From the NCBI GenBank assembly GCA_017455205.1, contig JAFTBM010000007.1, forward strand, positions 1-46,490: a DNA stretch of 46,490 nucleotides, written 5' to 3'. The position numbers were made by a program, and so were the translations under genes. Below, piece after piece: positions 1 to 7,632 of this stretch. Under the pieces are notes generated by a model that saw nothing but the letters and a program-made list of their open reading frames with translations, was not told where the DNA came from and did not search any database. How positions within the stretch are numbered: position 1 is the first letter of the stretch; each line of letters starts with the position of its first letter. This stretch comes from Bacteroidales bacterium (GTDB lineage: Bacteria; Bacteroidota; Bacteroidia; Bacteroidales; P3).

Positions 1-288
1 GACCTCGATTTCGATTTCGCCGGTGGGTATCTTGGTGTTCTTGGAGCTGCGCTCGATGACGCGGCCGGTGACTTGGAGCACGTACTCGCGGCCCAGGCGG
101 CGGGCGCGCTCGCAGAGGTCGGCGTTGGTCTCCATGTTGAAAGCGAGCTGCGTGATGCCGTAGCGGTCGCGCAGGTCGATGAAAGTCATGCCACCCAGGT
201 CGCGGCTGCGCTGCAGCCATCCGCAGAGGGTGACGGTCTGTCCCAGGTTGGCGAGGCGTAGCTCGCCGCAAGTGTTGGTCCTATACAT
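1..288 (-). CDS. aspS: Aspartyl-tRNA synthetase, N-terminal part (runs off the left edge)
   Basis: The minus-strand reading frame is open from an ATG at 288 to the window edge (96 codons). It begins [11 protein letters not shown] and continues with [21 protein letters not shown], the start of the OB-fold anticodon-binding domain of bacterial AspRS, with the family's typical W-x-x-R-R/S-D-x-G-x-x-F-x-D-L-R-D pattern. The enzyme charges tRNA-Asp in the cytoplasm. Only the anticodon-binding domain is present; the class II catalytic core lies outside. A Bacteroidetes-type promoter sits 47 bases upstream (335-366). I am sure of the family from this short piece because AsnRS and LysRS differ at these positions, but the specificity rests on the N-terminus alone. 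Confidence 0.9.
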   Translation of the reverse strand, partial: MYRTNTCGELRLANLGQTVTLCGWLQRSRDLGGMTFIDLRDRYGITQLAFNMETNADLCERARRLGREYVLQVTGRVIERSSKNTKIPTGEIEIEV

Positions 289-334
289 AGTTATGCTACT
301 ATTATGCTGTTTCTAATCCATTGATTGATGGATG

Positions 335-366
335 CAAAGTTACGCAAAAAAAGACAATCCAGCAAA
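335..366 (-). promoter_or_regulatory. Bacteroidetes-type promoter for aspS
   Basis: On the minus strand a -33 element TTTG (363-366) is followed by exactly 20 bases and then the -7 element TAACTTTG (335-342), matching the TTTG-N19/20-TAnnTTTG form used by the Bacteroidetes primary sigma factor. It faces aspS and lies between aspS and the end of the transglutaminase-like gene. The same arrangement recurs in front of five other genes here, which supports it. Confidence 0.75.
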
Positions 367-382
367 GCGGAAGGCTATGAAG

Positions 383-1558
383 TTACCTTCCCGCACTTAC
401 CACAAAAAGTCTTTGAGCAAAACCATTTGCCATCCTGACTATATAAAAGCCAGTATGCCTAACCTGGAATGCCATACGTTTCTTTACCACTCGAGGAACA
501 TATACCAGCTGACCTTGCGCATTATAGATACCGACAGGCTCTCCATCTCCACCCTCAATCATAATGACGCCGCTGACGGAATAGGCGTTTACTGGAGACC
601 TGTCAGCAATGACGATTCCCTCTGGTGGCAGTGTCTCACGGCTTATTCTCCAGTTGGCGGTTCCCGAAAACAAATCACCCCAATACCACCAATGAAAGGT
701 TTGAAGAATGTCGTAAGTATAGGTATCGCTGTCGTCCCAACGGCTATATTCATGGCCAACATCGAAACCAACTACCACAGCGTTGTAGTCATAGCGGCCG
801 AAATAGTCGGTAGCAAGGTCGGATTTGTGATAGGTTACATCCACTGGTATCCAACCGTAGCCCTGCACAAGGAACTCTGCCCACACGTGATGCCCGCCAG
901 ACGGGGAAAAGGAGACCACGTGTCTGGCAGGAATGCGTTTATTCCTCAAAAGCGAGACAAAAACAGAGGAGAGATTGCCACAATCGCCTCCGCCATCTCG
1001 CAATATACTCGTTAGCGGGTGAAGGCCAGTATTCGGATTAAGATAAGAAAAATGACGAGCCACATACTCATAGCAGTCTCGGGCATAATTTACCACTCCG
1101 CCACTTAAGAGCCAAAGGCTATCAGCTACATCACATATAACTTCATTATCAGGGTCAACATAGTCCCCGCCAGACTTACCAATATGGCGAATATAATCCT
1201 CGGAAGTGGTGTCGTAAGGAGCAGAATCATTGACACGAGAGAAATCGGTGTATATGGTGTGGTAGGTAATACTGCCAGTAATGGTTGGACATAGGGAATC
1301 GAGTATGGGACTATTGTATTGAAACCTTACGTATTTGTCATCTGAATTTGGGACATTGTGCTTAACACCATCTATGTAATTCACCTCCTGCACAGTTTGG
1401 TAATGGTTGCTCTGCGGCACAGGAAGCAGCACTGACACCCTTGCCAGAACAGAAAAACGGCAGTCAATCGTTGCACCATAGACAACCCTCTCTGACACTT
1501 GAGCCATAGCCATCTGTGCCACACGTAAAAGAGGGAAGCAACACATACACCTTTTCAT
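383..1558 (-). CDS. Secreted transglutaminase-like protein with T9SS-type C-terminus
   Basis: 391 residues. A short hydrophobic N-terminus (residues 1-19, ending AMA before QVSE) resembles a weak export signal. Residues about 145-245 form a transglutaminase-like core with the full Cys-His-Asp triad: C193 in GGGDCGNLSS, H224 in GGHHVWAEF and D240 in WIPVDVTY. The last 80 residues (PEGIVIADRSPVNAYSVSG to the end, with GIYNAQGQLVYV and GFYIVRMANG) have the pattern of a Bacteroidetes Por-type sorting domain. Such proteins are usually cysteine proteases or peptide-crosslinking enzymes on the cell surface; the substrate cannot be read from sequence. It starts 38 bases after the upstream 1836-residue surface-protein gene with no promoter between, so the two are probably cotranscribed. 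Confidence 0.85.
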   Translation of the reverse strand: MKRCMCCFPLLRVAQMAMAQVSERVVYGATIDCRFSVLARVSVLLPVPQSNHYQTVQEVNYIDGVKHNVPNSDDKYVRFQYNSPILDSLCPTITGSITYHTIYTDFSRVNDSAPYDTTSEDYIRHIGKSGGDYVDPDNEVICDVADSLWLLSGGVVNYARDCYEYVARHFSYLNPNTGLHPLTSILRDGGGDCGNLSSVFVSLLRNKRIPARHVVSFSPSGGHHVWAEFLVQGYGWIPVDVTYHKSDLATDYFGRYDYNAVVVGFDVGHEYSRWDDSDTYTYDILQTFHWWYWGDLFSGTANWRISRETLPPEGIVIADRSPVNAYSVSGVIMIEGGDGEPVGIYNAQGQLVYVPRVVKKRMAFQVRHTGFYIVRMANGFAQRLFVVSAGR

Positions 1559-1596
1559 TGCGATAAACTGCTGTGTCGCCAGAACTTCTTAACTTA

Positions 1597-4500
1597 TTAC
1601 CTCAATAGCAGCACTTGGCCTACTTGCATCTGTCGGCGCAGAGGCTGGTCGGCGGTGGTGTAGTCCAACCGCCAGACGTAGCTGCCTTGTGGGCAGAAGT
1701 TGCCTTCGCTGTTGCGTCCGTCCCAGGCCTGCGAAAGGTCGTCGGCATGGAACATAAGTCGCCCTGCACGGTCGTAGATGTTGAGTTCGCACTCTACAAT
1801 ATCCTCAAGGTAGATTTGGAAGAGGTTGTTGGTCTCCTCAAGTGGGGTGAAGACGTTGGGGACATAGATATTGGTGTGGTAGATGGGGAGGACAACGGAG
1901 GAGGAGTCGTAGCAGAAGTCGCTATTGACGGCCAAGGTTACCACTACGCTATCGGCCAGCGGCGAGGCTGTACCCGAATAGGGGGAAGCTGTCTGGTCGC
2001 GCTGTTCTTTCCAGTCAATATACCAGCGGCGGCTGACCACATCGCTGCCTGTAGAGAGGTCGTAGACGCGATAGTCGAGTTTGTCAGAGCGCAGAATGGG
2101 CGGCACAGGATTGAGAACGGCCTGGAATGTGTGCGTCCGCAGGTCGAGCACCACGAGACTATCACAGCCTTTCTGCGAACGGTACATAATGTCGTAGTAT
2201 CCCTCCACATCGTAAGTCTGATTCTGGTAGGTTACGCTGGCTCCGTTGCAGAGGTGTTCTTCCACAGTGTCGCGATAGGTGGGGTCGATGAGCAGGTGGA
2301 GGCGGACGGTGCTGTCAGCTCCATGTACAGTATGGAGGTAGGCCACATAATCGCCTGGGCCGTTAAGCATCTGGTCGTTCCAACTAACGGGGAGGTGATT
2401 TTTGCAGACCGAACTGGTGTATTCATACTGCACGTTGTTCATCACCACGAGGGTGTATTCTATCACGCTGTCACAACCTACGTCGTTGATGGTAATGAGG
2501 CGCTGACCTGTGGTGGGGGAGTAGAACTTGCGCCCGAGGAATGTTTGGGGCATGGCGTTTTCCACCACAGTGTCGATTTGCAGGCTTTGGGTGGAATTGC
2601 GCACGGTCAAGATAAGGAAGACCATACTATCGCAGCCGTTGGCATCAGGCCACACCTTACGAATTACATTGTCGCTCTCGTAGGTGTCGCCGTACCATAC
2701 GATGCTGTCGCAGACGTTGGCGAAGGTATCAACCGACTGGTGGTAGTTGACGGTCAGTTCAAGCGTGATGATGCTGTCGCAGCCTTCGGCATTGGCGTTG
2801 GACGCGATATAGACCACAGTGCCCGTTTCTTCGTAGAGGGAGCCGTGCCAGGTGAGGGTATCGCAGACCACGCGCCTCTCGGTGCTCGAGGAGCTGTGCT
2901 TGATGGTTAGGTGGAGGGTGAGGGTGCTGTCGCAGCCCTTTGTGGTAGTGTAGTGATGGGAGTCGTAGTCGCCCGATTCGTAGAGGGCCAGCCCGTACCA
3001 TTCTATGCGGTCGCACACCTCGGCGATGGTGTCGCCCCGGTCGCTGTAATTGATTGTCAGGTCGAGGGTGATGATGCTGTCGCACCCCTCGGATGTGAGG
3101 GCATGGACTTCATAGATGCCAGTGGCGTTGTAGGAGCCACCGTAGAGCGAGAGGCTATCGCACGCGGTCTGCACCACGCTGCTGCGGCCATCGTAGTGAA
3201 CGGTCAGGTGCAGGGTATCCACCTGGGTGCAGTTGTTGGCATCAGCGTGGGAGTAGCGATAGTCGCCCGATGTGGTGTAGGCGTTGCCATCGCCCGATGC
3301 CCAAGTGTAGCTGTTGCATACCGTTTCGGTGATGGCCTCGTGGGAGGGGAAGTTGACAGTCAGGTGCAGGGTATCCACCTGCGTGCAGCCGTTGGCATCG
3401 AGGTGGCTATACAGATAGTCGCCCGATGTGGTATAGGTTTGGCCATCGCCTGCTGCCCAGGTGTAGGTCTCGCATGCCGCTTCGGTCAGCTGCACATACA
3501 CGGGATTGTTGATGGTCAAGTGCAGGGTGTCCACCTGGTTGCAGCCCACGCCATCGGCATGAGTGTAGAGGTAGTCGCCGCTGGCGGTATAGGTCTGCCC
3601 ATCGCCAGCCGTCCAGGTGTAGCGTTCACATTCCACCACTGTAAGGCCGACAGGCACTGCGTTATTGATAGTCAGGTGCAGGGTATCCACTTGGGTGCAA
3701 CCATTGGCATCAGCGTGGGAATAGGTATAGTTGCCCGACGCGTTATAGGCATTGCCATCGCCTGCCGTCCAGGTGTAGGTCTCGCAGGCAGTCGCAGCCA
3801 GTGCGTCATGGATAGGATTGTTGATGGTCAGGTGCAGAGTGTCCACCTGGGTGCAACCGTTGATGTCGGGATGGCTGTAGCGGTAGTCGCCACTGGCAGT
3901 ATAGACCTGGTTGTCGCCTATATCCCAAGTGTAGGTCTCGCAGGCGGATGTGGTCAATGCGGTGTGGGATGGGGTAAGAATGGTCAGGTGCAGAGTGTCC
4001 ACCTGGGTGCAACCATTGGCATCGGTGTGGCTGTAGCGATAGTCGCCCGAGGCGGTGTAGGTCTGCCCGTCGCCTGCCGTCCAAGTGTAGCTCTCGCAGG
4101 CAGCTATGGTGGTAGGCGTATGAGCCGGCGTGTGGATGGTCAGGTATAGGGTATCAACAAGAGAACAGCCTCCAGCGTCGATATGGCTGTATAAATAGGT
4201 GCCGCTGGACGTGTAGGTCTGCCCGTTGCCAGCTGTCCAAGTATAGCTCTCGCATGCAGTGGCAGAAGTGGCAGAGTTAGGACAGCTGCAGGGATATATC
4301 TGCACGCTGTCGAGTGCAAAATAGCCCCAGTAGCCACCCGAACCAGTGGAGTGGTTGTGGAAAGCGAAGAAGAACGGCCCTGAATGGGGGATGTTTGCCT
4401 TTTCGCCCAGGTGGATATACTTCACCTTTTCCATGGCATGACCCGTTTTTATGGTGTCAAAGCAGACGAATGTGGAGGTATCGAACGGGTCAGTCATATA

Positions 4501-7107
4501 CCCCACGCGCACCTCGCAATAGGCCAGGTAGGGGCGGAACGACATGCAAAGGCTGTTAGGATCAACTCCGAAGTCAATATCCAGCACCACGTATCCCTCG
4601 CGGGCACTGGGGAGCGTCTTGGTAGCGAAACCTTTCCCTACATAAGCCAGTGCACCAAACGAGGTGATGAACGCTTGCGGGTAGGTGCCCGTAGAGGTAC
4701 TCTTGTAGGGCACCCTCCAGCAGTCGGGCATGGCAGTGTTGGGGTAACCCGAGGGAGGTGTCCATGATGTACCAGTACCCGTGGTGTACTGGTCGAAGGC
4801 TTCCACGTAGGGCAGCGTGCCAGTGCAGATGCGCAGGTAGTGGAGGGTCACCACACTGTCGCACCCAGCGGCGTTGCCAGCGGTGAAGGTGTGCGTGTAG
4901 TCGCCACTGGCGGAGTAGGTGGTGCCATACCAAGTGAAGTTGGTGGTGGAGAAGGCATTGGTGTCGCCAGTAGTACTGCTACCGATGGTCAAGTGCAGGG
5001 TATCCACCTGCGTGCAACCGCCTGCATCGGTGTGGGTATGGGTGTAGGTGCCACTGGCGGTATAGGTGCTGCCATTGCCCGAAGTCCAGACGTAGGAGCC
5101 ACATCCCTGCGCGGTCATTGCGGTATGCGCCACGGTGCTGATGGTCAAATGCAGGGTGTCCACCTGCGTGCAGCCATTGGCATCGGTGTGGTTGTAGCGA
5201 TAGTCGCCCGATGCGGTGTAGGTCTGCCCATCGCCAGTTGCCCAGATGTAGTTGGTGCAGGTACTCACTGTCAGGTGGTCATGCACGGGGGTGTTAATCG
5301 TCAGGTGCAGGGTATCCACCCGCGTGCAACCATTGGCATCGGTGTGGCTGTAACGGTAGTCGCCCGAGGTGGTATAGGTGCTGCCGTTGCCCGCTGTCCA
5401 AGTGTAGCTCTCGCAGGCGGCTATGGTGGTGGGGGTATGAGTCGGGGTGTTAATCGTCAGGTGCAAGGTGTCCACTTGGGTGCAACCATTGGCATCGGTG
5501 TGGCTGTAGCGGTAGTCGCCCGAGGTGGTGTAGGTCTGCCCATCGCCCGAAGACCAAGTGTAGGTCTCGCAAGCCGAGGTGGAAGTAGCTGCATGAGCTG
5601 GCGTGTGGATAGTGAGGTTGAGCGTAACGGTACTGTCGGCTCCGCAGCTGTTGGTGAGCGTATGGGTCGGCGTGGTGGTAGACGAGGTGTAGGTGTTGCC
5701 GTCAATCCAGGTGTAGCTGCCGCAGGCTTCCTTGGTGTCTGTACCTGTGGTAGCGACACATGTGGTAACGCAGCAGGTTGGCACATTCAGCGACACATCG
5801 TCAACTATGGCACGGTAACCAAGCCCGTAGTTGTTCACATAGCGCAAGGCCACACGATAAGCCCCAGCAGCATAGTCGCCAGCCAAGTAGTCCGCCAAGT
5901 TTACCGTCACCTGCGTCCACGAATTGCTCTGCGAGGCTTCGTAGAGAAGCACAAAAGAGGAGGTGTCGCTGACATCGGTGATAACCCCCACCTGCATGTG
6001 GAAGTTAGACAAACTCCAACTGCTTTCAAACCTGTACCAAAAGGATATTGTAACCGCCGAGGCTGGCACCGTGGTGGCGGGCAGTGCCGCTATGCAGTTG
6101 GGAACACTGCTGATGGCTTTCATCACCAAGGCATAGGGGGCACTGTGTTTGTAGCAATTCTGAAGCCAGCATTGAGGATGGTAGATTTCATCCACATCCA
6201 TATCGGGGTTCTTCACCGTCGTCATCTGTGGAAACACCCAGCAGTCGGGCAGCGTGTGGTTAGGATAGTCCACGGGGTTTTCCATGCAGCCATCGAAGGT
6301 GTCGTCGTTGGAAATCTTGTTGTCGTCGTAGGTGTAGCTATCGAAATTCTCGCTGTAGGGCGCAGTGCCACACGGCGTACTCATCCCCACACTGTCCACA
6401 TACACCCGATAGCCCAGCACCGTGTTGCTGTTGGCAAACTCCAGCACGATGCGATAGCCCCCAGCATTCATCGACCCAGAGTAGCTTGAGGCTGCCACCA
6501 GCGACCCCATGCTCTCCTCTATCTTCACCCACGACAGGCTGGTGCCAGTGAACGATTTGAGCCTCGTGTAGTCGGCATAAGTGCCTGCATCAATCGTAGC
6601 CTGCGAGACGATGCCGAGATAGAGCGTATAATCCGCAGCACTTTCGGTGAGGTAATACAGACTCACCGTCAGGCTATTCACCGATGTCGAGACCAGCGGC
6701 AGGCAGGCATATCCCGAGCCCTTGCTGCCCATCGTGCGGCACTCGAGGTGCGTTACGCTGCCCGCACAGACGTTGGACGAGCTGCCCGCCCACGAACCAT
6801 CCGTCGCTTGGTCAAGCCAAATGTAGGGGCAGTTAGCATCGCTCGGCGAGTTGCCCTCATAGCTGAATGGGAAGAGCCACCCCGTGGGCTTGGTACGCGT
6901 GGAGAACGAGGCCATATCCTCGGCTCTCGAGGTGGTGCCAACACCCGCACCAGTGTAGGTATCAAACGCTTCCATATAGGGCAGCGACACCTGTGCCCGC
7001 AGCGGCATTGCTATCCACAACAGCATCACACCACACATCAGAACCCATACCCCCATCTTTCCGCCCACTCGCAGCCTTTTACTTCCCTGATTTCCCATAG
7101 CCGTCAT
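1597..7107 (-). CDS. Giant repetitive surface protein with gliding-type (CHU_C) C-terminal domain
   Basis: 1836 residues. The signal peptide ends near residue 39 (PLRA before QVSLPY). Two choice-of-anchor-J/cleaved-adhesin-like modules (each starting LPY/APY-x-E-x-F-D and containing PDCW) occupy about residues 42-445, and a third sits near 790-980. They flank two blocks of a 52-residue repeat of the form C-E-[ST]-Y-T-W-T-A-G-[DN]-G-Q-T-Y ... NGCTQVDTLHLTI: roughly six copies before and seven after the third J module. About seven more diverged copies follow (VCDSIVWYG, GCDSIITLDLTI type). The last 90 residues (YVPNVFTPLEETN, IYDRAGRLMF, WDGRNSEG, PQGSYVWRLDY) are the CHU_C/gliding-associated domain used as a T9SS signal. 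Likely an adhesin or matrix component; ligand unknown. Its promoter is at 7189-7219. An in-frame ATG 18 codons downstream is an alternative start. Confidence 0.9.
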   Translation of the reverse strand: MTAMGNQGSKRLRVGGKMGVWVLMCGVMLLWIAMPLRAQVSLPYMEAFDTYTGAGVGTTSRAEDMASFSTRTKPTGWLFPFSYEGNSPSDANCPYIWLDQATDGSWAGSSSNVCAGSVTHLECRTMGSKGSGYACLPLVSTSVNSLTVSLYYLTESAADYTLYLGIVSQATIDAGTYADYTRLKSFTGTSLSWVKIEESMGSLVAASSYSGSMNAGGYRIVLEFANSNTVLGYRVYVDSVGMSTPCGTAPYSENFDSYTYDDNKISNDDTFDGCMENPVDYPNHTLPDCWVFPQMTTVKNPDMDVDEIYHPQCWLQNCYKHSAPYALVMKAISSVPNCIAALPATTVPASAVTISFWYRFESSWSLSNFHMQVGVITDVSDTSSFVLLYEASQSNSWTQVTVNLADYLAGDYAAGAYRVALRYVNNYGLGYRAIVDDVSLNVPTCCVTTCVATTGTDTKEACGSYTWIDGNTYTSSTTTPTHTLTNSCGADSTVTLNLTIHTPAHAATSTSACETYTWSSGDGQTYTTSGDYRYSHTDANGCTQVDTLHLTINTPTHTPTTIAACESYTWTAGNGSTYTTSGDYRYSHTDANGCTRVDTLHLTINTPVHDHLTVSTCTNYIWATGDGQTYTASGDYRYNHTDANGCTQVDTLHLTISTVAHTAMTAQGCGSYVWTSGNGSTYTASGTYTHTHTDAGGCTQVDTLHLTIGSSTTGDTNAFSTTNFTWYGTTYSASGDYTHTFTAGNAAGCDSVVTLHYLRICTGTLPYVEAFDQYTTGTGTSWTPPSGYPNTAMPDCWRVPYKSTSTGTYPQAFITSFGALAYVGKGFATKTLPSAREGYVVLDIDFGVDPNSLCMSFRPYLAYCEVRVGYMTDPFDTSTFVCFDTIKTGHAMEKVKYIHLGEKANIPHSGPFFFAFHNHSTGSGGYWGYFALDSVQIYPCSCPNSATSATACESYTWTAGNGQTYTSSGTYLYSHIDAGGCSLVDTLYLTIHTPAHTPTTIAACESYTWTAGDGQTYTASGDYRYSHTDANGCTQVDTLHLTILTPSHTALTTSACETYTWDIGDNQVYTASGDYRYSHPDINGCTQVDTLHLTINNPIHDALAATACETYTWTAGDGNAYNASGNYTYSHADANGCTQVDTLHLTINNAVPVGLTVVECERYTWTAGDGQTYTASGDYLYTHADGVGCNQVDTLHLTINNPVYVQLTEAACETYTWAAGDGQTYTTSGDYLYSHLDANGCTQVDTLHLTVNFPSHEAITETVCNSYTWASGDGNAYTTSGDYRYSHADANNCTQVDTLHLTVHYDGRSSVVQTACDSLSLYGGSYNATGIYEVHALTSEGCDSIITLDLTINYSDRGDTIAEVCDRIEWYGLALYESGDYDSHHYTTTKGCDSTLTLHLTIKHSSSSTERRVVCDTLTWHGSLYEETGTVVYIASNANAEGCDSIITLELTVNYHQSVDTFANVCDSIVWYGDTYESDNVIRKVWPDANGCDSMVFLILTVRNSTQSLQIDTVVENAMPQTFLGRKFYSPTTGQRLITINDVGCDSVIEYTLVVMNNVQYEYTSSVCKNHLPVSWNDQMLNGPGDYVAYLHTVHGADSTVRLHLLIDPTYRDTVEEHLCNGASVTYQNQTYDVEGYYDIMYRSQKGCDSLVVLDLRTHTFQAVLNPVPPILRSDKLDYRVYDLSTGSDVVSRRWYIDWKEQRDQTASPYSGTASPLADSVVVTLAVNSDFCYDSSSVVLPIYHTNIYVPNVFTPLEETNNLFQIYLEDIVECELNIYDRAGRLMFHADDLSQAWDGRNSEGNFCPQGSYVWRLDYTTADQPLRRQMQVGQVLLLR
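3160..4260 (-). repeat. Tandem 156-bp coding repeats, block 2 (7 units)
   Basis: Seven consecutive units with a period of about 156 bp (52 codons; single units of 153 and 159) inside the 1836-residue protein gene. The most constant stretch encodes GCTQVDTLHLTI and recurs near 3203, 3359, 3518, 3674, 3830, 3986 and 4139. DNA identity between units is high, while the linkers (NTPVHDHLTV type) differ. Such blocks readily expand or contract by recombination. Confidence 0.85.
4960..5600 (-). repeat. Tandem 156-bp coding repeats, block 1 (4 close units)
   Basis: Four close copies of the same 52-codon unit (constant stretch near 4988, 5144, 5300 and 5456), with one diverged copy on each side. This block is separated from block 2 by one choice-of-anchor-J module, so the repeat array looks as if it was duplicated or interrupted by domain insertion. 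Confidence 0.8.
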
Positions 7108-7188
7108 ATTTCAATATTCAACCGTGCTATACCTACAACCACCTATCTTACAGCACACTGCAAGAATAGTCACAAGGTATAACCAGTG

Positions 7189-7219
7189 CAAATATAAATA
7201 ATTTATTTATAACTACAAA
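7189..7219 (-). promoter_or_regulatory. Bacteroidetes-type promoter for the 1836-residue surface protein
   Basis: On the minus strand TTTG (7216-7219), a 19-base AT-rich spacer and TATATTTG (7189-7196) match the primary-sigma consensus. The start codon is 81 bases downstream of the -7 element. Confidence 0.75.
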
Positions 7220-7362
7220 ATTTATTCAACAAAAAAAACGTAGATACGTGGCTTGCCGCTTCTCGGAGACCGTTGAGACTTAACGTGTCCACAGAGACGC
7301 GGCACGCTGCGTCTCTACTCACGGGCGAGCCGCCCGTGCTCCCCGCCCCTTATCGCATCAAA

Positions 7363-7418
7363 CAATTTTCAATTCTCAATTTCCTAAATTTTCAACTCTC
7401 AATTTTCAATTCTCAATT
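7363..7418. repeat. AATTCTCAATTTTC short intergenic array
   Basis: Imperfect tandem units of about 10 bases (CAATTTT, CAATTCT, CAACTCT). Related arrays occur at 16481-16526, 29691-29722, 38226-38259 and 38397-38433, always in noncoding DNA. Confidence 0.7.
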
Positions 7419-7419
7419 A

Positions 7420-7496
7420 GGACTTGGTCCGTGTCATCTCCGTGTCAACTCCGTGTTAGGTCCGTGTCACCTCCGACTCGAGTCGGACTTCACACG
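7420..7496 (+). repeat. Dispersed repeat family A, copy 1 (77 bp)
   Basis: Runs from GGACTTGGTCCGTGTC to TTCACACG. It contains four 11-bp units starting TCCGTGTY and then a 16-bp palindrome TCCGACTCGAGTCGGA. The reverse complement of 25934-26010 matches it at 74 of 77 positions. Confidence 0.9.
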
Positions 7497-7573
7497 CTCC
7501 TACCACGGCCATCCCCCGCTGTTGCCACGCTGGTGGTAGCAGGGGGACTTTTATGCGCCAGCTGGGTGATAAT

Positions 7574-7615
7574 AAACCGCGAGGAGGCTACCCCTTGGCA
7601 GCCTCCTCGCGGTTT
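7574..7615 (-). terminator. Strong hairpin after the 2892-residue protein gene
   Basis: A perfect 16-bp inverted repeat, AAACCGCGAGGAGGCT and its complement, with a 10-base loop. It lies 18 bases past the stop codon at 7633. The A/T bases at its base make it terminator-like in both directions; the U-run on the minus strand (TTTATTAT) is only partial. Confidence 0.75.
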
Positions 7616-7632
7616 CCCTGCGGAGGGAGGGG

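Larger units (their letters stand above)
7108..7632. other. Intergenic region between the two giant surface-protein genes
   Basis: No convincing gene. It holds, in order: the promoter of the 1836-residue protein gene (7189-7219), a short AT-rich AATTCTCAATT array (7363-7418), a 77-bp dispersed repeat (7420-7496) and a strong hairpin just after the stop of the 2892-residue gene (7574-7615). Short open frames here have no coding character and overlap the repeats. Confidence 0.7.

Noticed and set aside
332-1015. Plus-strand open frame of 227 codons opposite the transglutaminase-like gene
   Set aside because: The minus strand has a full catalytic triad and sorting domain; the plus frame has no motif and is a shadow.
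1615-6489. Long plus-strand frames opposite the 1836-residue protein (431, 412 and 549 codons)
   Set aside because: They mirror the 156-bp repeats and have repetitive valine/alanine-rich composition typical of antisense frames over repeats.
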